From Nageia nagi (taxonomy: Eukaryota; Pinophyta): a DNA stretch of 64,000 bases. The DNA lies in the NCBI GenBank assembly GCA_050084985.1, contig JBITNC010000001.1:40734001-40798000 (forward strand). Reading direction: 5' to 3'. The notes under the pieces were generated by a model. That model worked only from the letters and a program-made list of their open reading frames with translations, did no database searches and was not told where the DNA came from. How positions within the stretch are numbered: position 1 is the first letter of the stretch; every line of letters starts with the position of its first letter. This document shows, piece by piece, positions 10,387 through 20,959 of the stretch. The position numbers were made by a program, and so were the translations under genes.

Positions 10387-11625
10387 TTGAAGCAGAATCA
10401 GGAAGCCTGGATGCAGAAGCAAATGCAAAAACTCCCGGCACTTGATAATTCGGTGAGGCTCCAGATGTCTGTGGATGCCAAAAGTAGAGTTTTGGAGGTT
10501 GCTATCGCCCAAGACCATCAAGAGGGGCAAAGTGATTTGTCAGCAATGAACACTCAGGTAAGGATAGACACAAAGAGCATATCTCGGAGTGATAAGAATG
10601 AGCTGTTGCAAACTGCTGTGGACTTAAACATTTCTGAATTGACCAAATTAGAGGTCAAATATAATAAGCTCCAAAAGGCAAATGAAGTAATGAAACAACA
10701 ATTAGAGTCTCAACGGCTAAAATTAAAAGCTGTAGACAATAGCATAGTTGCTCTTAGAGCAAGTTTAGCTGCCGCTCCGACTGTAGATAGCCTAACAAAG
10801 AAAGATGTGGTCATAGCACAGAAGGATGTGGAAATTGCAACCAAAATAGCTGAAGTAGCAGCAAAAGAGACAATAATTGGCGATTTAAATGCTGACATCG
10901 CACAGATGCGGCTGAATTCAAATGTCAATAAGGTGGATAGAGATTTTTTGATCAGAATAAAAGAAAAATCTCGGGAACAATTATCTCCAAAGATCAAACA
11001 ACTGATTCAACTCAGAGATCACATTGATCTATATTTTTCAGAGTTGAAGAAATTAGAGGCAAGTGTCAGCCTCTGTGAAAGTATTATCGACCCCATGGAG
11101 AATATAGCAAAGAGGGCAAAGAAAAAGCTGGTTGAAATTTTCGACAAGGAGCTTCACGCCCTAAATGTGGGAAATAGGTTTGAATTGATCTCAGCGATTG
11201 ACCACCCAGTCCGCAGGAAATGGGTGTGTCAAGAAATAAAAAATAATTTAATCAAGCAGTGGCAGGAGGTAGAAACCCAAAAAGCTGAAATAGCTAACTT
11301 ATCTGAGGCAGGATTTCCGAGATTGTGGAAGGAAGATAGTTCACCCATCTCTGAGGCTGAAATTTTGAAATATATTCATGAAGATAGTCAGAAGACGGAG
11401 GATATAGATTTGTTACTGAATTCTTTTGATGCGTCAGCTTTGTTTGAATTTTTTGACCAATGTGCCAGTAAAGGAGTGATCCTACAGCGGATATTGCACA
11501 AATACGGGCAAATTTCCTATGAAATTTTGAATAACACAGCTCTAGCCCAATCGAGAATAAAAGACTTCTCCGAAAATCATGCAAGTTGGGATAAGGTTGT
11601 GCAATTTTTAGAAATTCAGAAATAA
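10387..11625 (+). other. ORF3 coiled-coil C-terminal domain
   Basis: About 410 open codons are rich in Lys, Glu, Gln and Leu with heptad-like spacing (for example ISELTKLEVKYNKLQKANEV and KQQLESQRLKLKAVDNSIVA). This suggests a self-associating rod. The N-terminal edge is Gln/Met-rich. It is preceded in frame by a TAG at 10375, so it was part of the longer ORF3. Similar coiled-coil fragments occur in RE2, RE5 and RE8. Confidence 0.7.
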
Positions 11626-11711
11626 CAGATTTCATTTTGTTATTATGTTTCAGACGGAGTTCTAAATTCCTCTTTGATAAAGGCAAAATTTTCCCCCAGA
11701 AGTCGCCATAA

Positions 11712-13120
11712 TGTATATTCATACATAATAACTTATTTGTTTAAAGCCCCAGCATACTTTTCTTGCAACTACAAGTTCATTTTACGATCTCCAGAAGTTT
11801 TGGAACAAATAAAGCTTATGTTTTGGTGAAGACCGGGTTCCGGAGATGATGAGGTCAGCAGAGAGATAATTAAAAGCCGGAGGTAGTGGAAAGAAAGTGT
11901 TCCGGAATAAGATGATGATGTCATAGGAAAAGGAATAAAGCTCAGTTGTGGAAACGATCGGATTCCGGAGATGATGAGGTCAGCAGAGAGATAATTAAAA
12001 GCCGGAGGCAACGGAAGGAAAGTGTTCCGGAATAAGATGATGACGTCAAAGGAAAAGGAATAAAGCTCAATTGTGGAAAAGACCAGATTTCAGAGATGAT
12101 GAGGTCAGCATAGAGATAATTGAAAAGCCGAAGGTAGCGGAAGTAAAGTGTTCTGGAATAAGATGATGACGTCAAAGGAAAAGGAATAAAGCTCAGTTGT
12201 GGAAAAGACCAGATTCCGGAGATGATGAGGTCAGCATAGAGATAATTGAAAAGCCAGAGGCAACGGAAGTAAAGTGTTCCGGAATAAGATGATGATGTCA
12301 TAACAGAAAGAATAAACCTCCGTGGTGGGAAAGACTGGGTTCCGGAGATGATGAGGTCAGTAAGGGGTGATCAAAAGGCCCAGAGTCAGTGAATAAAGTT
12401 TCCAAAATAACGATGTCACAAAGAAAGGATAAGTGTAGTTCCGAAGGTAGTTACCTTCCACGACATTCCCAATTTTGTAACTGTCGGACAAATGGCATGT
12501 ATGTATGATGATAGTTAGAAGTGGCCAGTATCTTGAGGCTATTTTGTAAACCGTTCTGTTGTAACTGCTATTTCTTCAGTATAAGTATATGAAAATAAAG
12601 TGAAAGAAGGGTCGGAAGCCCTAGTATTGCTCTTTACATTTGTTCTCGAAGACCTGTAGTCTTTTATCAGTAATATGAAACCATCTTGACCTTTCTTATC
12701 TAGCACTCGTAATTGTTGTTCTTAATTAGGTTACATCGTGGTAGCTTGGCTTGTTTCCTGAATGATAATCGTGAACTGCTAGTATAACTGTGTCTGCATA
12801 TATGGTAGAGTAAAGCTGGAAAGCTATTAGAGAGTGAGAGCTTGTACCGTAGCTGCTACACTAGATTCAGACCAAGGTTTCATGCACTGTGAAAGCCTGC
12901 GTTGAACTAGTGATCCACCTTTGCTTTCTCTCTTGTTACCCTAACCTTTTGCTTAAATTCCTTGCACTCTACTCCTTTTATTTCCTTTCTTGTTACTTTT
13001 TCTACACCCAATGGATAAGGAACCGGCCTTCTCCGGAGATCAGACTATCACATAGTTTGTTCTTGATGTACTTTGGTTGAGATTGTTCACGGTGCATATA
13101 TTACACAATCCTAATCAACA
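11712..13120 (+). repeat. RE1 3' LTR (1,409 bp)
   Basis: It is colinear with 274-1684, starts TGTATATTC and ends CA, and is followed directly by the TSD copy GGTGT at 13121-13125. The 125-bp tandem array recurs at about 11831-12450, including the TGACGTCA palindromes. Several CG and CHG sites decayed in one LTR are intact in the other. Confidence 0.95.
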
Positions 13121-13125
13121 GGTGT

Positions 13126-13566
13126 TTCTAAGTCAATTTGAGGCTTATTAAATAGCATGCCATCCCTCCTTGTTTCTTCAAAATGGGATTTTTGAGAGTT
13201 GTAGATTTTGGGATTGTAGGATTTGAAGGAAGGCCAAGAGTCATTCCATAGTTCTGTAGTTTTGAGATTATTTTTTTCTTCCTATTGTAGGATATTATAT
13301 TACCATTATGTTTATGGTATTTGTATATGCATGTAATATTGTAATTTCCATAGACAATGAGAAGAGTAGGATCCAATTGCATGCTAGATTAGTCCACTAT
13401 GTGTGAACCAGGGTAAATCATTATGTTGATCTTGTTTGTGTTTTGAGATTTCTAGTTTTATGATTTACAATATGCAATTTTCAAATTTATATGTAATTAT
13501 GTATGATCTCATAATGATTAATTATTTTCATTCAAATCTGTAAGTGAGGATCTAAGTATGCTATAA
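13126..13566. other. flanking DNA, unrecognised
   Basis: This AT-rich sequence continues the 1-268 flank. I see no gene. The RE2 frame may start within it, upstream of the TAA at 13564. Confidence 0.5.
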
Positions 13567-15231
13567 GCATCTAGTGATTATGAATCAACTAAGGAGTGCA
13601 CCATAAAACTAGGGTATGCCTAGCAAATTTTGATATTATAGATGGAGGGTGCACCTATACATGGATTAAATGATTAGGTAAATAAGTATGTAGTAGCAAT
13701 TAAGATTGTTGGCACCCAATATCATAGACTAAAGTGGGGCAACAATGGATTCCATTATGAGCAAACATATAAACATGGGGTCATAGATAGGTTGATCTGC
13801 TTCATGATGATGGTTATTACCTTCTTCACCGTTCTATATGCTTTCAGGTATATATTCATGTGGAAGTACTAATAGGTGCTAAAGGAGATGAGAGAGGAAT
13901 ATCAAGTATTTGAATGGGGCCTAGCATTCTTGACCCAATTATACTAAGAGCTATGGGCGATGGAGATAGGGGTACAAATATAAACATGTTACAAACTATT
14001 TATATAGGTATGGGGATGGGATCACATTGTAGTGAAGCAGCCCATATGTCTACCCTATGATATACATGCTTAGGATTATTTATATTTTAAGGAGCCTAGC
14101 ATTAAACACCCCTACATGATGATATGGGAAGCTCATCATGAGCCTAGATCAAGATGAGCACATGGTGCCTAGGTGTATCACTTCAAGAGGAGTTTTAGTA
14201 GACTATCATGCTAAGTGATGATTTGGAGATACTACAAAGGTGGATTGGTATGAGATGATGATAGAGTATATCTAGCCCACACCAGGAGGCCTAGGTGGTT
14301 ATGCACTTAATAGCATCAAATAGAGTACAATGAGTATACTCTAGTACTCAAACATCATGGTCAAACTTACGGTATTCTGCCTAATCTGATGGTATATAGT
14401 AGGTTGAATGATAGAGATAAGAAGCCCTATATCTAGTACTAGGAGACTTATGATGACCTATACAATGATGAGGAGGAGGTTGTTCCACATAGTGATATAG
14501 GTTACATATATGCCTACACTTTTTAGTCCATATAACTACACCCACCATGGTGGTTTATCAAGCATCTAGATGAGATGAAGACCCTACATCTAGGGTGAAA
14601 TAGATAGGATAGGAAAAGATGGAGGTCCCCCCATATTGATGCAAGAGGTCCTACAGGCTCTATAGATCCTATACTAATAGCATTAGAGGAGATGATAGTT
14701 GAGTTAGAGCATCAGCTAGCTAAGAGAGATCAATAATTGATAGAGTGAGATCAAAAACTAGGAGAGAGTGAGCATAGTCTAAAGTAGAGTATGCAAAGTG
14801 AGTATAAGAGTCAGCTCCATGAGACAAAGCTTTATAAGAGGGTGTAGAGGCTAGAAAAACTCCTACTAGAGCATAAACATGGGGTGGAGATTAGGCCAAT
14901 AGCAAGTATTGAGCTAATTTTGAGTGAGGAAAGCTTGATACAAGTCATAACTAGTATGGAGCATCATTTATATGATCTTCATAGATAGATCAAGATTTTT
15001 GAATTGAGCTTGACAAGAGAATTATTCCTTAGTCATACATTCAAGCTAGATCATAGAGTAGGAATTATAAGACACAAGGTACCTACAAGGGTTCTAAGAG
15101 AACATAGGTAGCAAGTTCATCACACACAACCTCCCATCCTCTTGATAGGATTAGACACATAGAAGGGGAGTACCAAGGTATCTTTGTCTATGGTGAGGCC
15201 ACATGAGAGATCTCCTCCTTTCTCCTCTTAA
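13567..15231 (+). pseudogene. RE2: hypermutated coding remnant with a C-terminal coiled coil
   Basis: One frame can be followed for about 555 codons with no frameshift. It contains about 28 in-frame stops, all TAA, TAG or TGA where a single C-to-T change explains the stop. The N-terminal half has globular stretches such as EMREEYQVFEWGLAFLTQLY, a W-rich segment (VWGWDHIVVKQPICLPY) and PPWWFIKHLDEMKTLHLG. The W-rich segment vaguely recalls plant mobile domain proteins, which is a weak inference. From about 14690 the frame becomes charged and coiled-coil-like (EEMIVELEHQLAKRD and on) and ends at TAA 15229. Arrangement is globular part then coiled coil, as in RE1 ORF3. I cannot assign a function. 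Confidence 0.65.
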
Positions 15232-16325
15232 CAACCATGATACATACATACTTTTTTGCTATGCATAGTACATAGGCTATACATATACATATGATATGGG
15301 TGCATGTTGCTAGGTGATAGTTTAGTACTTAGAGCACTCAAGATTTGCTTATGTATTTTGATGATGGCTTATGCCACCTTTTATCTATATACTTGATGGT
15401 TTTTTTATATGAGTTGGTTGAACACTATGATGGATATTTTTATGCACATATTTTGCCATTTAGATGGTTATGGCATGTGATAGTTCAATTTCATGCATAT
15501 TTTTATTATTATGCTCATGAGATGTTTATGATGAATATTTTTTACTTTTGTTTTATGTGAATGAATTTTAATGTTTCAAACAACAAACAAGAAAAACACG
15601 ATGATAAGATGGAGGTTTTTGGGATTGAGTTCCATTTTAATGTGTAGAATGAGACCTTATTCCTCCCATTTTACAAAATAATGAGAGGAAAGTCATTCAA
15701 TGATCCTTTCCCATTGTGAGAAACAATGAGAACATAAATAATTGGCAACTATGAAACACAATAAGTGAACACAATAATTAAAGCAAATAGGTTTGAAATG
15801 AAATTCCATTTAAATATGTAATACATGTTGTAGCCCCAACTATACTAGGAAGGGTAATTGTTCCATCACCTTTACGAATGGTTAAGAAAATGCAATAAAA
15901 CATAAACATATTCAAATAAAGACAAGCTAAGCAATTGATATTAGGATTGAATGACTAGTGGCTCTCATATCCACAAAAAAGGTAGGAAATACTAAAAGTG
16001 AGATACCACCCAAGTATTGATCCTAAAATATTAAGATCCATCTTGATGAAACAAAAATGTTGGTAAATGAGAAAAGACCCTAATAGCTACTTAACATAGT
16101 CTACATAGGACTCCTTCTCAAATAAGCATGTAAAATTGAAAAAACAAAACCAAACAAGACTAACTCCCACTACCAAATGGTGACAATGATAAGGTGAAAA
16201 AAGATAGTGATGGAATTACATGTTGATTAAGACATATACTTTTTAGAATTTTTTTATCTTTTTAAGAAAAACCAAGATGCAATAAGATAAAAACACAAGT
16301 TGACACAAGAAAATCCTACCTCCCC
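15232..16325. other. AT-rich DNA, no gene seen
   Basis: About 1.1 kb with no recognisable coding sequence. The 3' LTR of RE3 should lie in this direction, but I could not find a matching copy on the other side. Confidence 0.4.
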
Positions 16326-16800
16326 TTAGATGTGGAAGGGACAAATATGTATGATATTAATTGATTCAACTTCTTCTACCTCTTCCAAGTTAGCCAAGTG
16401 GTATGCCCTTGATCTAAACTTTCTCTTAATCACATATGGACCTAACCATTTTAGAGAAAACTTATCTCTCAAAGTTTGGTCTAGGTGTGAATGTTGTTGA
16501 TTTTCTTTAAGGAACACATCACCTACCTGAAACTCTCAAGGCATGAACCTTTTATTGTAAGCTTGCTTAATATGAGTCTCTTGAAGTGATCCAAATAATT
16601 TACACACCTTTCATACAGAAATACTAAATGATCCAACTCAATGTGTAAAGAGGGTATCTCAAGTTCTAAAAGCATTATAGCCTCCACCCCGTACACTAAT
16701 GAGAATGGTGTATCACCTATAAGAGTTTGTTTACTAGTTCTATAAGCCCATAGGGCAAGTGATATTTGAGTATGCCAATCTGAACCAAACTAAACCATTT
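16326..16800 (-). pseudogene. RE3 integrase C-terminal fragment
   Basis: The minus strand reads WHTQISLALWAYRTSKQTL, then GDTPFSLVYGVEAIM, then LRDKFSLKWLGPYVIKRKF and AYHLANLEE. These are typical of the end of gypsy integrase, beyond the catalytic glutamate. A stop lies near 16534 (before EFQVGDVFLKENQQ). The last open stretch is 16326-16517. Confidence 0.8.
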
Positions 16801-17392
16801 TCTAAATAGTAGGATCTTCACCTAAGTTAATGTAAATTGATTCTTCCACTAACATATGTGATCCTTCCTCAAATTGGTGATTAAGGTATGGCCAATAAGT
16901 ATCTATTTAAAACTCATCATCATAGGGTTTATCAAGGCTACAAGGGCAAATAAAACCATCATGGGTGGTAAGATCAATATTAGGAATCATCCCAAAATCA
17001 ACAATATCTTGATCCACCACATGAATAGTATTAAATTTAAGAGGATTAGAAAAGGAGGAAATTAAGGAGAAACCAACCATGTTGACATTTTTGAATATAA
17101 AATGAGGAAAAAAACATCGAGATGTAGGTAAAGAGGGTGCTTCACATAGCAAATCCTCATGAAGGGGGGGAAGTTTCTTGTAGTCTCTCTCATCCTCAAT
17201 CTCATGAATTTAGGTTGACGCTTTTATGGTTTGAGGACATCTAAAACTAAGGTCTCATTTATATTTATCACCCTAAGTGGGTAGTTCCATGACATGTACC
17301 ACGCATTGACATATCGACCCAAGCAAAATCCCTACCACCTATACTTTGTAAAATGGTGATAAATAAAATATGGTTTAGAGAAACAATATAGC
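16801..17392 (-). other. RE3 deletion junction or linker
   Basis: This stretch lies where about 3 kb of reverse transcriptase, RNase H and integrase core would be expected. A short open frame at 16907-17152 has no domain I recognise. It may be remnant pol linker sequence. Confidence 0.4.
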
Positions 17393-18000
17393 TTACTTGA
17401 AAAGGCTTATTTGGAAGAAGTCTAATTTAGATTTTACTTCATGAGATTTTGCATTAATAGTAATATCAAGAGATGATGAATCTTGGTTAATATGGATAAT
17501 CTCAAGAAATGTATGGGTAGATTGAATAACCAAGCCATTGGGTAACTTAGCAAGGTTACATTGACTAAAAGGTTCCTCATCCATCCATATGCAATGAACC
17601 ACCTCATCCTCAATATACTTCACACAACCATGCAAAGTGGAAAGAACACACTCCATATCCCTAATCCATGGCCTACCTAGTAAGAAGTTATATTGTTGCT
17701 TTACCTCGATAACTTGAAAACATGTGTGAATGGTCTTTGATCCCACCAAAATAGGTAATTAAACACTACCCATTGTATTACATAATTGGTTGTTAAAATA
17801 CCATAAAATGAGTGTGGGTGCCTTCAGGTGTGACAAAGGTAAGTTAATATTTCTTAATGATGTTGAGGAAACCACACTGATGGTCAATCCACCATATACC
17901 ATTACCCTCTTAAAGGATTTTACATCAACTTGAGCAATGATGTGTAAAGGAGAACCCTAATATTTTTTACTCACCACATTTCTGATCTCTTGTTGAAAGA
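17393..18000 (-). pseudogene. RE3 protease fragment
   Basis: From about 17990 the minus strand reads SPLHIIAQVDVKSFKRVMVY, then GG where family members have the catalytic DSG or DGG. Further on is FQVIEVKQQYNFLLGRPWI, the diagnostic C-terminal flap-and-LLGRPW region of gypsy retropepsins. The catalytic aspartate looks changed to tyrosine, and a TAA near 17760 interrupts the frame. Confidence 0.75.
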
Positions 18001-18842
18001 ATGGAATAAAAGTTTTTTCATTGTCTTGTACACTCCCAATAAAATTAATAAAAGCATTAGTATTTGAAGCATCCAATTATATAGTCTATAAAATTTGATC
18101 CAAAGCCTCTCTAATTTGATCCAATTACATGTTCTACATCTCTAATGTGATTCTATTGTATTCCATAATCATAAGGTATATTCTAATTATAATCTCTAGT
18201 GGTAGCCACTTGGTTCACACCCCATTGATGTAATTAATTCTTATATACCTATAATTAAGTCAACATTAGGATCAAAAGAGGTACTATTAAGCACAAATTT
18301 CTATGAATATATGAATTTTTGAATGACCTTACATTGATAGATACAATGGTTAGTATTGTGGCCTTGTGTCCTATGGAAATCACAAAAATCATTATATTTA
18401 TACCATGGGTTAGTGACCCAAGATGGATCCCACTACACTTCTAGTAATTTTAACAATTTTGCATCACTAAGCTTTTTGAAGATCTTGGACAAGGGTTCAC
18501 TTAATGGCTCAAAATTCTTAAACACTCCTAAATACTATCCTTGTGTCTAATTTTGATTATTTTCCTACCCTTGATTTTTATTATAAGGCTAATGAGGTGC
18601 ATTCATCTTATTAGCCTACTAGACATTCTATTAGCCTACTAGACATTTTTTACTAGAGGTGGTGGTGGTACTTGGAGCATGAACTAGTTTACTTGGGGCT
18701 TGGCTAAGTTTGTAGCATCATTCTTATTTAATCCATAACCATGGTTACCATGTTCCTTCTTAACCATCTTGATCTCACCATTCTGAATCATGACTTCTTA
18801 GATAAGTTTTTCTTGGTAAATAACTTCCTTAAAGGTCCTATG
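18001..18842 (-). pseudogene. RE3 distal gag, decayed
   Basis: The minus strand resumes gag directly after the RE4 insertion (RTFKEVIYQEKLI, then MIQNGEIKMVKKEHGNHGYG). Several stops follow and the sequence becomes hard to read toward the protease. The 5-bp duplication CTATG occupies 18838-18842. Confidence 0.55.
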
Positions 18843-19344
18843 TGTTAGGAAATTATAATTATTACGGAGCAATAGAACACAAAAACGTTTTAGAAATATA
18901 AGCACAGAAAATGCATAAATAAGAGAGACACAGATATACGTGGTTCACCCAGTTTGGACTACATCCACACCAACAGCCAGTCCTTCCTTTCTATTATCCA
19001 GCAAAGTGAAGAAAATACAACCTACAGCAGATCCGCTGTAATATCCTCTATTTTCTCTCACAGTCTCACGTCTCTGTTTCTCGCTCACCAAATCACGTCT
19101 GTTTCTCGCTCACCAAATCACGTCTGTTTTTCTACCCTCGTGCAAAAAGAGGGGTTTTTATCTAGGGAAAAAAGCCCTAAACCAAACATAAGTTCAACCG
19201 TCAGATTATTTGCCTAATAAACGACCCAGATTAACTAGAAATTACTTTACTTTTAGAAGGCAATTTTCCAGACGTTTTTAGCTTCCTGGGATATACATCC
19301 GGCTAAAATAAACAACTCTGAACAATCATGCTCCACACACAACA
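18843..19344 (-). repeat. RE4 3' LTR (502 bp)
   Basis: On the plus strand it starts TGTTAGGAAATT and ends CACACAACA, and it is near-identical to 23407-23908. It contains a short internal direct repeat, TTTCTCGCTCACCAAATCAC, in tandem around 19077-19116. Confidence 0.97.
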
Positions 19345-19357
19345 ATCTCCCACTTGG
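19345..19357 (-). other. RE4 polypurine tract
   Basis: On the minus strand the sequence CCAAGTGGGAGAT abuts the 3' LTR, the usual place for plus-strand priming in copia elements. Confidence 0.85.
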
Positions 19358-19440
19358 AGAATGATTGTAGCAACTCCACCGCTGCTTCTTTTGCTGGACA
19401 ATGACTCCTCTTTGGACCTGGCTATTTCTCATCTTCATAG

Positions 19441-20959
19441 TCATCCTTGAAGACCAATTGAAACTGAGCATATTCTCAGTTTCTCCCTGGTTACAACTTT
19501 TGTTAGCATATCTGCAGGATTCTGGCTAGTATGTATCTTTTCCAGCTTTAATTCTCCATCTTCCAACACTGATCGTATGAAATGGTACTTAAGCTGTATG
19601 TGTTTAGTCCTGGAATGAAATGCTGAGTTCTTTGCAAGATGAATGGCACTTTGGCTATCACTGTATAGCATCCCCATATCATGCTCCTTACCCAATTCAC
19701 CCATGAACCTTTGTAACCAAATCATTTCTTTACTAGCCTCTGTAGCAGCAATATACTCTGCTTCTGTTGTTGAAAGTGCAACAACACTTTGGATTTTTGA
19801 AACCCAACTGACAGCTGTTCCACCAACAGTAAATACATATCCTGTAGTGCTCCTCCTATTATCTCTGTCACCTGCCATATCTGCATCAACATATCCCTGT
19901 AGGGAAATATTTGAACCACCAAAGCATAATGCTTGATTTGTGGTACCTTTCAAATATCTGAGAATCCATTTCACTGCCATCCAATGTTCCTTTCCTGGAT
20001 TATTCATGTACCTGCTTACAACTCCCACTGCATGTGCAATATCAGGCCTTGTGCAGACCATTGCATACATTAAGCTTCCAACTGCTGATGCATATGGAAC
20101 TTTAGACATATAATCCATGTCTTCTTGGGTCTTTGGGCACATTTCCTTACTAAGTTTGAAATGGCTAGCAAAAGGTATACTAACTGGTTTTGCATTGTGC
20201 ATATTAAATCTTTTCAATACCTTTTGTATGTACTCATTCTGAGACAATGTCAATTTATGATTTTTCCTGTCTCTAGTGATTCTCATACCAAGGATTTGTT
20301 TTGCAGCTCCCAAATCCTTCATTGCAAATGAATTTGCCAATTTTCTTTTGAGCACATTTATTTCCTGCATGTTAGACCCTGCAACAAGCATGTCATCTAC
20401 ATACAATAACAATATGATATAGCTACCATCATTTTGCTTTTTCAAATAAACACAATGATCAGAGTGGCATCTAGTATAACCTTGTTCAGACATAAACCTG
20501 TCAAATTTTAGATACCATTGCCTTGGAGCCTGTTTTAAGCCATACAAGCTCTTCTTCAACCTGCACACAAGTTTCTCCTTCCCTTTCACCTCATATCCTT
20601 GTGGCTGTTGCATATATAACTCTTCCTCCAAATCCCCATGGAGAAAGGCTGTCTTTACATCTAACTGCTCAAGATGCAAATCTTCAGCTGCTACAAGACT
20701 TAAAATAGTTCTGATTGAAGTCATTTTAACAACAGGAAAAATATTTCATTAAAATCAATACCTTTCTTCTGTGCAAACCCCTTCACCACAAGTCTAGCTT
20801 TGTACCTTTGTTTTCCTCCATCTTCTTCCTTCAGCCTGTAAACCCATTTATTCTTCAATGTAGTTTTTCCTGCAGGCAACCTGACTAAGTCCCAAGTTTG
20901 GTTATGCATTAAGGAGTCCATCTCTTCTTCCATGGCTACCTCCCACTTCTTCCTGCTTT
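19441..20959 (-). pseudogene. RE4 reverse transcriptase and RNase H
   Basis: From about 20959 downwards the frame reads copia reverse transcriptase: WEVAMEEEMDSLMHNQTWDL, KARLVVKGFAQKKGIDFNEIF, then after a frameshift [38 protein letters not shown] and the catalytic ILLLYVDDMLVAG. RNase H follows (GYVDADMAGDRDNRRSTTGY, ALSTTEAEYIAATEASKEM, YSDSQSAIHLAKN), with acidic residues in place. A single base is missing in a T-rich run near 20735-20740, and the frame otherwise stays open to TGA at 19441. It copies element RNA and degrades the RNA strand. Confidence 0.93.

Larger units (their letters stand above)
8131..11625 (+). pseudogene. RE1 ORF3: about 1,165-codon post-pol reading frame, function unknown
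   Basis: A single frame runs from ATG at 8131 to TAA at 11623, broken only by TGA 9007, TAG 9382, TAG 9799 and TAG 10375. All four are one C-to-T step from sense codons, and there is no frameshift. The N-terminal 400 or so residues look globular and alpha/beta mixed (for example IPHRCLPAPELVELVKKGF, KLTIAYLISHPRSPIIYNWS). A middle part is rich in Pro, Ser and Thr (about 9880-10374). The C-terminal 410 residues are strongly helical and coiled-coil-like. I see no signal peptide, transmembrane anchor or cysteine-rich ectodomain, so an envelope-like protein is not supported. A distant relation to the plant mobile domain or to the extra ORFs of Ogre/Tat elements is possible but unproven. Confidence 0.75.
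274..13120 (+). mobile_element. RE1: complete Ty3/gypsy LTR retrotransposon with an extra RNase H and a third ORF
   Basis: The element is bounded by two nearly identical LTRs (274-1684 and 11712-13120) and a perfect 5-bp TSD, GGTGT (269-273 and 13121-13125). Internal order on the plus strand is primer-binding site, gag, protease, an archaeal-type RNase H, reverse transcriptase, a degenerate classical RNase H, integrase, then a long third ORF. The doubled RNase H suggests the Tat/Ogre side of gypsy, but the lineage call is inference. The copy is dead: there are 11 premature in-frame stops and two opposite 1-bp frameshifts around the protease. I saw no convincing polypurine tract just upstream of 11712. 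Confidence 0.95.

Noticed and set aside
8131-11625. ORF3 as an envelope protein (errantivirus-like)
   Set aside because: No signal peptide, transmembrane anchor, furin-like site or cysteine pattern could be seen.
13780-13870. Hydrophobic stretch in RE2 as a transmembrane helix
   Set aside because: C-to-T change turns Thr, Ser, Pro and Ala codons into Ile, Phe, Leu and Val, so hydrophobicity in a hypermutated frame is unreliable.
15232-16325. 3' LTR of RE3
   Set aside because: I could not match it to any segment of 25607-27671, so the LTR pair is not supported.
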